From Leptospiraceae bacterium (lineage in GTDB: Bacteria > Spirochaetota > Leptospiria > Leptospirales > Leptospiraceae): DNA of 64,000 nucleotides. The notes beneath the pieces are model-generated. The model was not told where the DNA came from. It did no database searches and saw only the letters and a list, made by a program, of their open reading frames with translations. Shown piece after piece: positions 1 through 8,316 of this stretch (within the stretch, counting starts at the first letter, position 1; each line of letters starts with the position of its first letter). The stretch covers positions 992,001 to 1,056,000 of the forward strand of contig JACKPA010000001.1 in the NCBI GenBank assembly GCA_024233865.1, in the 5' to 3' direction. The position numbers and the translations under genes are program-made.

Positions 1-457
1 TCGGTTTTTGCGGTTGCTGGTCTTCTCTGGATTCCGATTCAAAATCTCCCTCCCTCATTACGATTCCAGCTTCATCCAAGATATTTTGAGTGACATAAAT
101 AGGTGAGCCAGCTCTCAAAGCTATAGCTATAGAATCGGAAGGTCTTGCATCAACTACAAATATTTCTTCATCTCTTCTTATTGTAATCTTAGCATAAAAA
201 GTATTATCTATAATTTCATCAATTGTAACTTTGATTATTTTTGCACCTAAGATAGGCAAAATCATCATAAGCAAATCATGGGTCATTGGTCTAGGTGGTG
301 AAATTCCATCTAGTACACTTGTAATAGCATGCGTTTCTAAGGGTCCTATAAATATTGGTACAACTTTAGAGTCATTTTGTTCTAGAGGCCTAAGAAATAC
401 CGCAAATCCTACATTCGTTAAGGTTATATCAGAAATTTTTACTTCTATTTGTTCCAT
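1..457 (-). CDS. Bifunctional nuclease family protein (DUF151), 3' end cut by window edge
   Basis: The minus-strand frame is open from an ATG at 457 to the window edge (152 codons seen). The N-terminus MEQIEVKISDITLTNVGFAV, then FIGPLETHAI and the block VDARPSDSIAIALRAGSPI are the conserved parts of the DUF151/BFN fold, whose plant and bacterial members have DNase and RNase activity and are often linked to stress responses. After this block comes an acidic, Gln/Glu-rich tail that runs off the window. The start is clear because the homologous domain begins within the first five residues. The overlapping plus-strand open frame in this place has no family features and is a shadow. The nuclease activity itself is inferred from the family. 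Confidence 0.85.
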   Translation of the reverse strand, partial: MEQIEVKISDITLTNVGFAVFLRPLEQNDSKVVPIFIGPLETHAITSVLDGISPPRPMTHDLLMMILPILGAKIIKVTIDEIIDNTFYAKITIRRDEEIFVVDARPSDSIAIALRAGSPIYVTQNILDEAGIVMREGDFESESREDQQPQKP

Positions 458-587
458 GATTCTTTACTTGTTCAACGTTTTTTGAAAGATCAATTGTTTA
501 TTGAAATCTTTGATCACTAGAATGTCTATAAATTTTTTGTAAGTTATTAAATTTTTATGCTATGTTTTGGCTAAAAATTAATTTGTC

Positions 588-836
588 CTAGGTGTATTCA
601 ATTCTTCTTACAATTCGGTATTGAGACCTTTCAAAAAACGGATTGATAAAGTGAGCATCATTATCTACTGCATAAGCAATGATGTACTTTTTATTTTCAC
701 TTTGAAAAATATCTCCTTCTTTATATCCGGAAACATCTTCTACATGAATAGAATCATGCACATAATCCCCATACCTTTTCCAATATATTTCTATATCCTG
801 AACACTTGCAATTTTCAATATATTTCTCCGGTACAT
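588..836 (-). CDS. Small hypothetical protein (82 aa)
   Basis: I do not recognise this protein. It is soluble in appearance, with an evenly charged composition (MYRRNILKIA at the start; YKEGDIFQSENKKYIIAYAV in the middle), no signal peptide and no membrane segment. The central part could be a small beta-barrel, but nothing places it in a family. It lies alone between the DUF151 gene and the terminator of the Lys/Cys-rich gene, all on the minus strand. The opposite-strand frame over the same bases is Phe/Ile-rich and looks like a shadow, so the minus strand is preferred. Confidence 0.5.
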   Translation of the reverse strand: MYRRNILKIASVQDIEIYWKRYGDYVHDSIHVEDVSGYKEGDIFQSENKKYIIAYAVDNDAHFINPFFERSQYRIVRRIEYT

Positions 837-870
837 TAAAAAACCTTAGTTTTTGAGGCTAAGGTTTTAA
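837..870 (-). terminator. Intrinsic terminator of the Lys/Cys-rich gene
   Basis: Read on the minus strand there is a hairpin with arms AAAACCTTAG and CTAAGGTTTT (arms at 859-868 and 840-849, nine-base loop), continuing into a T run. It lies about 40 bases past the stop codon of the gene ending at 910, in the right orientation to end its transcript. Confidence 0.7.
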
Positions 871-909
871 AAAATATATAGGAAATTAAGATTTCAAAGT
901 AAGGGAAAG

Positions 910-1230
910 CTACATTTTACATGATTTTTTACAATCAGAAAATTCCTTTTGGCATTTTTCATGATTTTTCTTTCTTTCTGCTTTGTTCTTTTTATCTATT
1001 TTGCTGGTTTCCATATTGCAAGCGTTTAAAGCTCTGCCACATTCTTTTTTGCAGTCTTTTTTATCGGCTTTTTCTTTTTTACCAACTTTGTCTGTTTTTG
1101 CTTCTTTTTCTGCTTTTTTTGACTCTTTTTTATCTTTCATAGAAGGCTTTTCATCTTTTGCGATTACACCGGTAGTAGCAAAAAATGCAATAGACAACAT
1201 AGCTAAAATTGTTAAAATATTTCGTTTCAT
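910..1230 (-). CDS. Secreted lysine-rich protein with C-terminal cysteines
   Basis: The protein has 106 residues. The N-terminus MKRNILTILAMLSIAFFATT plus a following GVIA is a clear signal peptide, with cleavage likely after Ala24. The mature part is about one third lysine, with a low-complexity Lys/Glu/Asp stretch (residues 25-60) followed by six cysteines in C-x3-C, C, C, C-x3-C spacing near the end (DCKKECGRALNACN, then CQKEFSDCKKSC). Paired C-x3-C motifs suggest disulfide bonds or metal binding in the periplasm. I know no named family. A strong hairpin terminator follows. Expression is probably monocistronic. Confidence 0.7.
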   Translation of the reverse strand: MKRNILTILAMLSIAFFATTGVIAKDEKPSMKDKKESKKAEKEAKTDKVGKKEKADKKDCKKECGRALNACNMETSKIDKKNKAERKKNHEKCQKEFSDCKKSCKM

Positions 1231-1371
1231 ACACTCTCCATAGTAAGTAATAACCTACTCACTAAAAATGGATATACTACTACTACTTAAAATTTGTCAA
1301 GAATAATTAAAAAAAATTTTGGTTGCAACCTTCTATCGAATGTGATTTCAAGTCCTATTAAAGAGGAATCT

Positions 1372-2172
1372 ATGAAAAAAATATCCATTTCAGTAATTAC
1401 AATACTACTTCTGATTGGTTGCTCGAAAAAAAATAACCTTCAAGACATTGTAAAGAAAAACATGAATGGACTGGAAGGAACAATAGTGTTTCTTGATTTA
1501 ACTTCAAACCAAGAAATTATTTTTAATTCCAATTTGGCTAATATCAGAACAACCCCATGTTCAACTTTTAAAATATGGAACACATTAATCGGGATTGAAA
1601 ATAATTTAATAAACTCAGAAAATGATCCATTTTATATATGGGATGGTATAAGTCGCCCGTATCCGGATTGGAATAAAAACTTAACATTGCAGGAAGCATT
1701 TAAAGTTTCGTGTGTTCCGGCTTACCAAAATTTAGCCAATAAAATTGGTCTTAAAAATATGCAGTTTTGGATAACCAAATTAAATTACGGCGATAGAGAC
1801 ACATCGTCAGGACTAGATATTTTTTGGTTGCCCATGCCTAATAAAAAATCAATTCTTATTTCACCAAAGGAACAAGCCATATTGATAAAACAGTTAATAA
1901 ACAATCAATTATCATTTTCAGAAAAAGCACTGCGCATTTTAAAAATAGCAATGTTTTCAAAAAAAACAGATATTGGAATAATATATGGAAAAACTGGTTC
2001 TGGCAAAAACATTAATAACATTTTAGAAAATAATATTGGCTGGTACGTGGGGCACATAATTAGTAAAAATGGAAAGTATGCTTTTGCTTGTTTAATTAGT
2101 GGAAAAGATTTTGGAGGTAAAGACGCAAAGGCATTGGTTGAGAAAATTCTTATACAAAGTAAATTATTATAA
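1372..2172 (+). CDS. Class D (OXA-type) beta-lactamase, predicted lipoprotein
   Basis: The protein has 266 residues from the ATG at 1372, chosen because AGAGGA lies just upstream and because the protein then starts with a lipoprotein signal peptide ending in LLLIGC (lipid Cys17). An in-frame earlier codon at 1294 would only add an unlikely leader. The serine beta-lactamase motifs are in order: STFK at 64-67 (nucleophile Ser64, carboxylatable Lys67), SCV at 113-115 (SxV motif), YGD at 139-141 in place of the usual YGN, KTG at 207-209, and the GWYVG stretch near 230. All three motif groups being present argues for a working hydrolase rather than a BlaR/MecR sensor domain. It should sit in the periplasm, attached to a membrane. 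No regulator gene is adjacent. Confidence 0.88.
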   Translation: MKKISISVITILLLIGCSKKNNLQDIVKKNMNGLEGTIVFLDLTSNQEIIFNSNLANIRTTPCSTFKIWNTLIGIENNLINSENDPFYIWDGISRPYPDWNKNLTLQEAFKVSCVPAYQNLANKIGLKNMQFWITKLNYGDRDTSSGLDIFWLPMPNKKSILISPKEQAILIKQLINNQLSFSEKALRILKIAMFSKKTDIGIIYGKTGSGKNINNILENNIGWYVGHIISKNGKYAFACLISGKDFGGKDAKALVEKILIQSKLL

Positions 2173-2224
2173 TCATGGTGTGACTATAAGATAAACAAAT
2201 ATCCCAAAAAAGGCTTTATTTCCT

Positions 2225-2374
2225 TTACCGTACGTAAGCAGTTTTATCAATGGGTGTACCTGTAAGTCCAATAATTGTTGCATTGGGAATTCCTGCCATT
2301 AAATATGTTCCTGTATAATCTTCTTTGCCATAGTATTTCCCTGTCTTTAAGGATTTATATGATTTTTCTTATAA
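2225..2374 (-). pseudogene. Remnant of type I restriction enzyme HsdR subunit
   Basis: On the minus strand a frame from about 2374 to the stop at 2225-2227 reads GTYLMAGIPNATIIGLTGTP followed by IDKTAY. This is the helicase motif region of HsdR, the motor/nuclease subunit of type I restriction enzymes (family wording: YLMAALPNATxIGFTGTPID). Nothing on either side continues the gene: upstream sequence falls into another frame and the stop follows at once. Only about 50 codons of a gene that normally has about 1000 are left, so this is a decayed fragment of a lost restriction system. Confidence 0.65.
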
Positions 2375-2562
2375 TTTATTTTTGCTGTTTTTATTGCTTT
2401 ATGTAATTGTTTTTTCAAAACAGACTTTTCGGGTAGCTCGGTTAAATACTGTGCGACCTTTATATCTGAACCCTCTAACATGAGTAACTCAATGATAATA
2501 TCACCAAAATTGCGTTTCCCCATTAATTTAACGTATTTATCATTAAAAGATTGAACACCCAT
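2347..2562 (-). CDS. Small hypothetical protein (71 aa), doubtful
   Basis: The open frame MGVQSFNDKYVKLMGKRNFG... is soluble, helical-looking and Lys-rich at the end. I do not recognise it and see no good ribosome binding site before its ATG. It overlaps the 5' end of the HsdR remnant in a different frame and lies beside a dispersed repeat, so it may itself be debris of an older gene. Kept because its composition is protein-like and the opposite strand offers nothing better. Confidence 0.3.
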   Translation of the reverse strand: MGVQSFNDKYVKLMGKRNFGDIIIELLMLEGSDIKVAQYLTELPEKSVLKKQLHKAIKTAKINYKKNHINP

Positions 2563-2595
2563 GCTGACACAATGCTTAGAGTTTATGTTAATTAC

Positions 2596-2630
2596 ACCAT
2601 GGATAAATTATTGGAGGGACTTAAAGTTTG
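2596..2630. repeat. Dispersed short repeat, copy 1 of 3
   Basis: The sequence ACCATGGATAAATTATTGGA followed by GGGACTTAAAGTTTG matches two other places in the window (4054-4088 and 30657-30690). The shared core is ATGGRTAARTTATT, six less conserved bases, then ACTTAAA. The left edge is part of a near-palindrome (TTACACCATGGATAA here, TTACCCCATGGGTAA in copy 2). It sits between the HsdR remnant and a lipoprotein gene. Confidence 0.55.
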
Positions 2631-2664
2631 ATTGATAAAAGTTAAATTACCAACTAGTCTATTA

Positions 2665-3915
2665 CTATGGTGTAAATTTATAAATTGTTCCACTTGTAGG
2701 AAACTCTGTTGTCGGGTCATAATAATGTTTTCCAGAACTAGAGCCTGTAGTCCCGTCCATATATCCTCTACTTCCTCCGAAGTGTTTAATTCCTATAGAA
2801 GCCAAAGTGCTTGAGCCAGTTTTTGTTCCAGAAGTATTGCCATAAATAAATTGTATTTCGTTTGTGCCTTCGACTAATTTTATTTGGAAGTTTAACCTAA
2901 GGTCACCTGTATTGTGATCAGAAATGTAACTTCCACCATAATATGCGTATACATTCTTCCATTGTACAATAAATACATTTTTATTATTTTCTGTAGTTGT
3001 TATATATTGAACATCCGAACTACAATCAACCTTTAATCTACTTAACCAGGGTGCAATCATTTGAACCGGAGAGGATGAATCATCTAAAAATAAGTAATCT
3101 GAAAATTTTATTTTTGAATTCCTTTTAGATGTTAATCCTTGGTCTTCAAAAGATACAAAACCACTAGCCGTAATATACAAATCATTATAAGTTCTTCCAA
3201 AAAATGTAAATGGAAAACCAATAGAAATAAGTGTATATTGCTCGTCTCCAATCAAAGGAAGAACTTTTCCTTCTATTTCTGTATATATTCCATTCTCGCT
3301 TGACCATGTAGGAAGTGTAGAATCATAACTTCCTGAAATTGTATCTCGTTCTGACCGTCCACCATCCGCTACACGAAATAGATAGTCACCTGTACACGCA
3401 GATAAAATTGAAACACAACGAAATGAATTTTCACTAGTAGATACTGTTGCAGACGTTTCACAACTTTTTTCGTTTTGCCCTTCTTCTATATATGAAGCAG
3501 AAGAATCGGTATCAACACGTAGGTTTTCCTTATATGCAAATACACACTTAGGAGTAGCATAAACCCATCCACAACAAGACGGAAATGGGAGATTGTGTAA
3601 TGAAAAAGTAACATTACCTTCAATACTTGAAGTAAATTTGTAATATTTTCGAGTACTTTTTTCTAAAGAACTATCTATACAAGAACCTCTTGTTATAGTA
3701 TCAGCACCTTCACAACTCGCGTAATCTGTTGTAAAAAAAGATTTTGCACAATATTCATATCTATAATTATACATATCCTTACCAACAATATACATCCAAT
3801 ACCATTGTATAAATTTCTTGTAATTATCTTTTTGATCAGAATTTAAAAGAGAAAAACAACTTTGTATAGAAATGCTAAATAAGAACAAAATGAAAATTTT
3901 TTTAATAGTATTCAT
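2665..3915 (-). CDS. Predicted lipoprotein with NIDO/adhesin-like beta domain
   Basis: The protein has 416 residues. Its signal peptide ends in ISIQSC (lipobox, lipid Cys20), so it should be anchored in a membrane. Residues about 60-190 are Ser/Cys-rich (at least ten cysteines), and the C-terminal half (about 230-410) reads as a beta-sandwich: IGFPFTFFGRTYNDLYITAS, then a segment NEIQFIYGN and a closing LASIGIKHFGG. The wording G-F-x-F-x-F-x-G-x-x-Y-x-x-L-x-I-x-x-x-G is that of nidogen-like (NIDO) and related extracellular domains. A surface-exposed binding role is inferred from this and from lipidation only. It stands alone, flanked by copies 1 and 2 of a dispersed repeat. Confidence 0.7.
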   Translation of the reverse strand: MNTIKKIFILFLFSISIQSCFSLLNSDQKDNYKKFIQWYWMYIVGKDMYNYRYEYCAKSFFTTDYASCEGADTITRGSCIDSSLEKSTRKYYKFTSSIEGNVTFSLHNLPFPSCCGWVYATPKCVFAYKENLRVDTDSSASYIEEGQNEKSCETSATVSTSENSFRCVSILSACTGDYLFRVADGGRSERDTISGSYDSTLPTWSSENGIYTEIEGKVLPLIGDEQYTLISIGFPFTFFGRTYNDLYITASGFVSFEDQGLTSKRNSKIKFSDYLFLDDSSSPVQMIAPWLSRLKVDCSSDVQYITTTENNKNVFIVQWKNVYAYYGGSYISDHNTGDLRLNFQIKLVEGTNEIQFIYGNTSGTKTGSSTLASIGIKHFGGSRGYMDGTTGSSSGKHYYDPTTEFPTSGTIYKFTP

Positions 3916-4053
3916 CTTTTCAATCTTCTTAAATAAAGCATATTACCTATTGTGTAAACTTTGGCTATATAGGAACTCAAAGTTAAAGTTATTGCCAACA
4001 TAAAAATTGCCTTAAAAATAAGTTGCTTTTTATAAGGCACATATTTCTTATTA

Positions 4054-4088
4054 CCCCATGGGTAAGTTATTGCAAAGACTTAAATTTC
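4054..4088. repeat. Dispersed short repeat, copy 2 of 3
   Basis: CCCATGGGTAAGTTATTGCA then AAGACTTAAATTTCG matches the copies at 2596-2630 and 30657-30690. The left edge, TTACCCCATGGGTAA (4051-4065), is an almost perfect inverted repeat. It lies upstream of the lipoprotein gene on its 5' side. Confidence 0.55.
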
Positions 4089-4205
4089 GCTGAAAATTTC
4101 TAAATAAATCTTAAAGCAAATATATTCCTATTTTTCCAAGATAAATCTTAAATTAAAATATTGTCAACTATTTCCATAGATATTGATAAAATTTTTATCA
4201 TCAAT

Positions 4206-4385
4206 ATGCAAATACAACGCACTTCAGACGAATTAATTATAAGGTTTCCAAATGCTATCAATATAAACATTGAGTATGTTCAAAAACTCATAGATATTTA
4301 TTTTTCTCTCTTATTATCAAAAATTTCATTACCCATCGCAAATACTTTCTTCAACGACAAGCCTAGTCAAGTACCTCTTTATTAA
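4206..4385 (+). pseudogene. Antitoxin-like fragment
   Basis: The reading frame beginning MQIQRTSDELIIRFPNAINI resembles the N-terminus of small antitoxins paired with PIN-domain toxins in leptospires (pattern M-x-V-x-R-T-x-x-E-L-I-I-R-x-P, then a helix). No ribosome binding site precedes the ATG at 4206 (a TTG at 4161 is also in frame), no toxin follows, and the frame ends inside the tail of the convergent CPBP gene. It is therefore best read as a decayed toxin-antitoxin locus; the family match is weak and made by eye. Confidence 0.3.
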
Positions 4386-5187
4386 AAAACATACCCCTGT
4401 CTTTTATCAAAACATAAACAGAAATAATCAGAAGCAGAACTGTTTGAATCACCTTGCTGTCTGGATGGGTTGCAAAAATCTCATTGCTGATGTTCGCAGA
4501 CAGGTGAAAGAGTATTGTAATTAGAATATTCCTTTTTGTTTTATAATAGAGCCAGTTCATTAGAATAACAAATACAAATAGACTAAATACAAAATTAAGA
4601 GAATACAACGGACCTTCCGCCATAACATTGCTGTGATAATATCCTTTCACAAATGAAAGAGGTAGATGCCACAATACCCAGTATACTGCAAATATCATAG
4701 ATGTAACAAAGAGACTAAACTTTCTCCGCAATGTATCCGTGCCGTAACAGTGCCATGCAAATTCCTCAAGTACGGGTGCGGAAACCAGGATTATCCAGGG
4801 TGAAAAGAGGAATGATGTAAATGAAGGCTTCCCAGAGATATAAAACTGATCCAGAGAATGACCGAAGAACACTGAAATCAGTTGCCCACAAACCATTGCC
4901 AAAAAGATGAGAAAAATTGCCAGAAATGTGTAGAAATGATTGTACTGCTGCACATTAAAGAACCTGCTTTTAAAATCATCTATCAACTCTTTGTCCTTGA
5001 AAATCAAAACAAGCGCCACAATCAGAGGAGAAACAAGTCCTCCCATTCCCAATATTTGCTGAGCCATAAGAACAGAAGCACTCTGTTCTGGCAAATAACT
5101 GAGGTAGGCTACTATAAACCACATTATCCAGGGAATAATGACTGAAAGACCATAAAAGGTAAATGTTCTGTTATATTTTTCTATCAT
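4363..5187 (-). CDS. CPBP family intramembrane metalloprotease (Abi/CAAX-type)
   Basis: The protein has 274 residues and about seven hydrophobic membrane segments. The diagnostic motifs are APVLEEFAWHCYG (motif 1, the Glu-Glu pair with a His where many members have Arg), WHLPLSF (motif 2 His) and LFHLSANISNE (motif 3 His/Asn). These residues line the metal site in CPBP glutamic/metallo proteases such as Rce1 and the bacteriocin-immunity Abi proteins. The substrate is unknown. It is one of three CPBP proteins in this window. It is transcribed divergently from the GT87 gene across a 212-base gap. Confidence 0.85.
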   Translation of the reverse strand: MIEKYNRTFTFYGLSVIIPWIMWFIVAYLSYLPEQSASVLMAQQILGMGGLVSPLIVALVLIFKDKELIDDFKSRFFNVQQYNHFYTFLAIFLIFLAMVCGQLISVFFGHSLDQFYISGKPSFTSFLFSPWIILVSAPVLEEFAWHCYGTDTLRRKFSLFVTSMIFAVYWVLWHLPLSFVKGYYHSNVMAEGPLYSLNFVFSLFVFVILMNWLYYKTKRNILITILFHLSANISNEIFATHPDSKVIQTVLLLIISVYVLIKDRGMFFNKEVLD

Positions 5188-5361
5188 TGTTCTAACTCTT
5201 TGAGGTTATGATTTTAGAAGGTGCTTCTACAAGCCCCCTAAAAAGCAAAGTATATACTTAGAGCTTATCGGAAGCAACTCATTTATAAGCCATAAGAATT
5301 TTTGGATAGACATTAACTTTAAGTGAGACTATTTTCCTATATAGCAAAATAAAACTCTCGT

Positions 5362-5395
5362 TTGACAATAATAGGTTAATTTTAAAAAGTATAAT
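5362..5395 (+). promoter_or_regulatory. Possible promoter of the GT87 gene, almost leaderless
   Basis: TTGACA at 5362-5367 and TATAAT at 5390-5395 lie just before the ATG at 5400. The 22-base spacing is longer than the normal 16-18, so the -35 match may be chance; the -10 match is perfect. If the -10 box is used, transcription would start at or within a few bases of the ATG. Confidence 0.35.
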
Positions 5396-5399
5396 TAGT

Positions 5400-6902
5400 A
5401 TGGCAAAATTCATTACCGGTAGAAAAATTATTTTAATAGCCTGGCTCGGAATAATGATTCCTTATTTTTCTCTTGTATTCCCTGTTCCATTTTTCATTTC
5501 GAATAATCTTTTAGAAATAATTTCTGCTCCAATTTTTATTATATTTATGGTGCTTTTAGCACCTATAATAGTTTTTTTATTTCCTAAAATTTCCCGTCTT
5601 TTACCGGAAAGTCTGGATATCTGGTTCAACAACACACAAAAAATTATTCTGATTTTATGGGGAGCGGGTGTACTATTCGCATGGTTTTCACTGGGTTCCA
5701 TTGCCGTATACCTAATGGATGCAAAATATACTAATGCGTCCTTAATGCCAGAAAATAAATTTTTGGTTAAACATTCATGCCTTACGGCTTACATTCATGG
5801 TACCATTTTATCCCAGGATCCCTCTATGAATGTTTATGATTTGAAATTTGTAGACGCAAAGCCGGATGATTCTCTTCCCGAAACTGCAAAACAATTTAAA
5901 CCATTTAAATTAGATGCCTATGGATACCCTCCTCCTTTTCTTCTTTTTCCTAAATTAATTTTATTATTTACGGGTAATTATTTTTCCATTAGAGCTTTTG
6001 TCGGAGGACTATCTTTAATTTTTGCAATTTTTTCCATTTTTATGATTGCAAAAACGTTAGGTGGAATTCACGAAAAAAGAATTTATATTTTCACTCCTTT
6101 CTTGGTATCAACCCCACCAATGCTAATAACAATTCAAGTAGGCAATTTTCATTTAATTGCAATCTCCCTCTGTTTATTAATTTGGGTCTATTCTGAAAAA
6201 AATAAATTTTCTCTTTCCGGTACTTTATTAGCTATCGCGACTATCTCTAAAATTTTCCCAGGATTACTAGGAGTTTTATTCATTATACAAAAACAATATA
6301 GAATTATACTGGCAACAATAGTAGCAGCAATAGCAATTTGTGGAATTTCTTATATAGTTTTTGGATCCAAAATATGGCATGATTTTATATTCTATCATTT
6401 ACCTCATGTCCAAACAGGTAGAGCTCTATCCTTTATGGTGGATGGAGATCAAAATATTGAATTTAATCTTTCCCCGTTTGGAATACCCTTTAAATTAGCC
6501 GCTCTAGGAATTTTTAATTTTAGCTGGAATGAAGCTAAAATTTTTGGAAATATATTTTCAATCTTTCTACTGGGAATTGGAATTATCGCAGGCAGAAAAA
6601 AAGGGAGTCCGCAGTTTAGACTTTCTACATGGATCGCATTAGTAATGTTTGCATCATTGAGAAGTCCATTTGCCGGGGCATTTGTAATTTTAACTGTAAG
6701 CTTTTTATTATTAATCCTTGTATCAGAAGTAAATTCAATTCAATCTATAATATTTTTTATATTAGCTTACATCGCATTTTCTCTTCCAATTCCTGTAGAG
6801 AATTCCAAAGTAGCCATCGGAATTTCATTTGTCAGGATATTATTATTGTACTCATTTTTACTCTGGATAATATTAAGAAAAGAGAAAGCTATACCATATT
6901 GA
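5400..6902 (+). CDS. Polytopic membrane glycosyltransferase, GT87 (DUF2029)-like
   Basis: The 500-residue protein is strongly hydrophobic, with about eleven to twelve membrane segments. After the second segment comes a large loop carrying DPSMNVYDLKF and AYGYPPPFLLFPKLILLFTG, the Y-x-Y-P-P-P/F-x-x-x-F-P wording typical of GT87-type polyprenyl-phosphate-dependent mannosyl/arabinosyltransferases. Such enzymes move sugars onto lipids or cell-envelope glycans on the outer side of the inner membrane. No Shine-Dalgarno sequence precedes the ATG. The 3' end meets the P450 gene tail to tail with only a few bases between. The sugar and the acceptor cannot be told. Confidence 0.7.
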   Translation: MAKFITGRKIILIAWLGIMIPYFSLVFPVPFFISNNLLEIISAPIFIIFMVLLAPIIVFLFPKISRLLPESLDIWFNNTQKIILILWGAGVLFAWFSLGSIAVYLMDAKYTNASLMPENKFLVKHSCLTAYIHGTILSQDPSMNVYDLKFVDAKPDDSLPETAKQFKPFKLDAYGYPPPFLLFPKLILLFTGNYFSIRAFVGGLSLIFAIFSIFMIAKTLGGIHEKRIYIFTPFLVSTPPMLITIQVGNFHLIAISLCLLIWVYSEKNKFSLSGTLLAIATISKIFPGLLGVLFIIQKQYRIILATIVAAIAICGISYIVFGSKIWHDFIFYHLPHVQTGRALSFMVDGDQNIEFNLSPFGIPFKLAALGIFNFSWNEAKIFGNIFSIFLLGIGIIAGRKKGSPQFRLSTWIALVMFASLRSPFAGAFVILTVSFLLLILVSEVNSIQSIIFFILAYIAFSLPIPVENSKVAIGISFVRILLLYSFLLWIILRKEKAIPY

Positions 6903-6906
6903 AATC

Positions 6907-8247
6907 CTAATCTTTACCCAACACCATCTTCATTCCATACTTCGGTCGCAATGTAACTAAAGGTTCCATTTCTACCGGATGACTTGTCATCAGAGTAGGT
7001 TCGTGATTCCTATATAAACAGGCAAGTATAATCATTGCTTCTGTGAATGCAAAATTATTTCCAATACAAACTCTGGGTCCCGCTCCGAACGGGATATAGG
7101 TAAAATGGTATCTTTTGGATTCTTCTTTGGGTAGAAACCTGTCGGGATCAAATTCGTCCGGATTAGTCCAAAACTTCGGATTTCTGTGAACAGCATATGT
7201 GCAAATAGTAACAATAGAACCAGCTGGAATTTTTTCCCCTCTTAGTACATCTTCACCTATTGAATTTCGTTCAATTATCCAGACTGGAGGAAGAAGTCGC
7301 ATGGATTCTTTTAATACTCTTGAGGTAAGGTCTAATTTTTCAATATCCTTTATTGTTATTCTTCCTTCTTTTGGAATATTATTTTTTATTTCTTCGATAA
7401 CTTTTTTTCGTATTTCAGGATGTTCGGATAATAAATAAAAAGTCCATGTTAATGCATTGGAAGTAGTCTCATGGCCCGCAAATAAAAATGTAATTGTTTC
7501 ATCCCTGATTTGTTTTGGATCCATACTTTCACCAGTCTCTTCATCTATAGAGTAAATCAAAGAATCAAGTAAATCATTTGTTCTAATTTTAGAGCTTATC
7601 CTGTTTGAAATAATTTCATTAACGATTTTATCAATTTCAATAATTGCTTTTTTTAAGCTACGGTTAGTTTTATTTGGAATGAAGTAAGGGATGGTGGTAG
7701 GGTAACTTGTGGCTCTTTTGGTTATACACTCTACAGCATTACTTAAGTTCTCATCCATAATTTTTATATAAGAATCCAAATTTGCACTAAATAATGCTCT
7801 ACCAACTATTTGAAATGTTAGTTTCATCATTTCTTTGGAAATATCTATTTCTTTTTTTTCATTCCATTCATCTGAAAGCAATTCCGCTTCTTCATAAAAA
7901 ATTTTACTGAATTCTTCAATGGAAGATTTTTTGAATGCTTTTTGGGCAAGTCTTCTATTTTTCTTCCAGAGTTTTCCTTCGCTTGCGATCAAGCCTTTAC
8001 CAGTTAATCTTGCTAGTTCTTTGTAAAATATACTTTTTTTATAGTTACTATTATTTTCCTGTAACACATATCTAATAATATCAGGATCAAATATAAAATA
8101 ATAATTTAAATGAAAAATTTTATATTTAATAAAGTCACCATAGGTTTTTAAATCATTTAAAAAAAAATTTAAAGGATCTTTCGGGATTTGTAATGATTTT
8201 TTAAATGCTTTCCAGCCTTTGAATTTAGGTATTTTTGAATTTTCCAT
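6907..8247 (-). CDS. Cytochrome P450 monooxygenase
   Basis: The protein has 446 residues, a normal soluble bacterial length. I-helix motif FLFAGHETTSNAL (oxygen-binding AGxET/T), K-helix ExxR as KESMRLLPP, the PERF-region equivalent DEFDPDRFLP, and the haem loop FGAGPRVCIGNNF with the thiolate Cys near residue 394 are all intact. The overall wording is nearest to CYP102/CYP4-type P450s acting on fatty acids or other long hydrophobic chains, but the substrate cannot be read from sequence. No ferredoxin or reductase gene is adjacent. It is the first of two P450 genes in this window, about 7.5 kb apart. Confidence 0.95.
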   Translation of the reverse strand: MENSKIPKFKGWKAFKKSLQIPKDPLNFFLNDLKTYGDFIKYKIFHLNYYFIFDPDIIRYVLQENNSNYKKSIFYKELARLTGKGLIASEGKLWKKNRRLAQKAFKKSSIEEFSKIFYEEAELLSDEWNEKKEIDISKEMMKLTFQIVGRALFSANLDSYIKIMDENLSNAVECITKRATSYPTTIPYFIPNKTNRSLKKAIIEIDKIVNEIISNRISSKIRTNDLLDSLIYSIDEETGESMDPKQIRDETITFLFAGHETTSNALTWTFYLLSEHPEIRKKVIEEIKNNIPKEGRITIKDIEKLDLTSRVLKESMRLLPPVWIIERNSIGEDVLRGEKIPAGSIVTICTYAVHRNPKFWTNPDEFDPDRFLPKEESKRYHFTYIPFGAGPRVCIGNNFAFTEAMIILACLYRNHEPTLMTSHPVEMEPLVTLRPKYGMKMVLGKD

Positions 8248-8316
8248 TTGTTAACGTACCCCTTCGATTTGTTTCATTAATTTTCTACATATAATCGTGC
8301 ATTGCTAAGATGGCTT

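Noticed and set aside
231..485. Plus-strand open frame of 84 codons
   Set aside because: It lies over the DUF151 gene on the other strand, which has strong family motifs; this one has none.
1294..1371. N-terminal extension of the beta-lactamase
   Set aside because: It would put the lipoprotein signal peptide inside the chain; the ribosome site is before 1372.
2347..2562. Radical SAM (HemW-like) fragment, suggested by MGVQSFNDKYVKLMG
   Set aside because: Only the first ~15 residues resemble that family; the remainder does not, and no cysteine motif is present.
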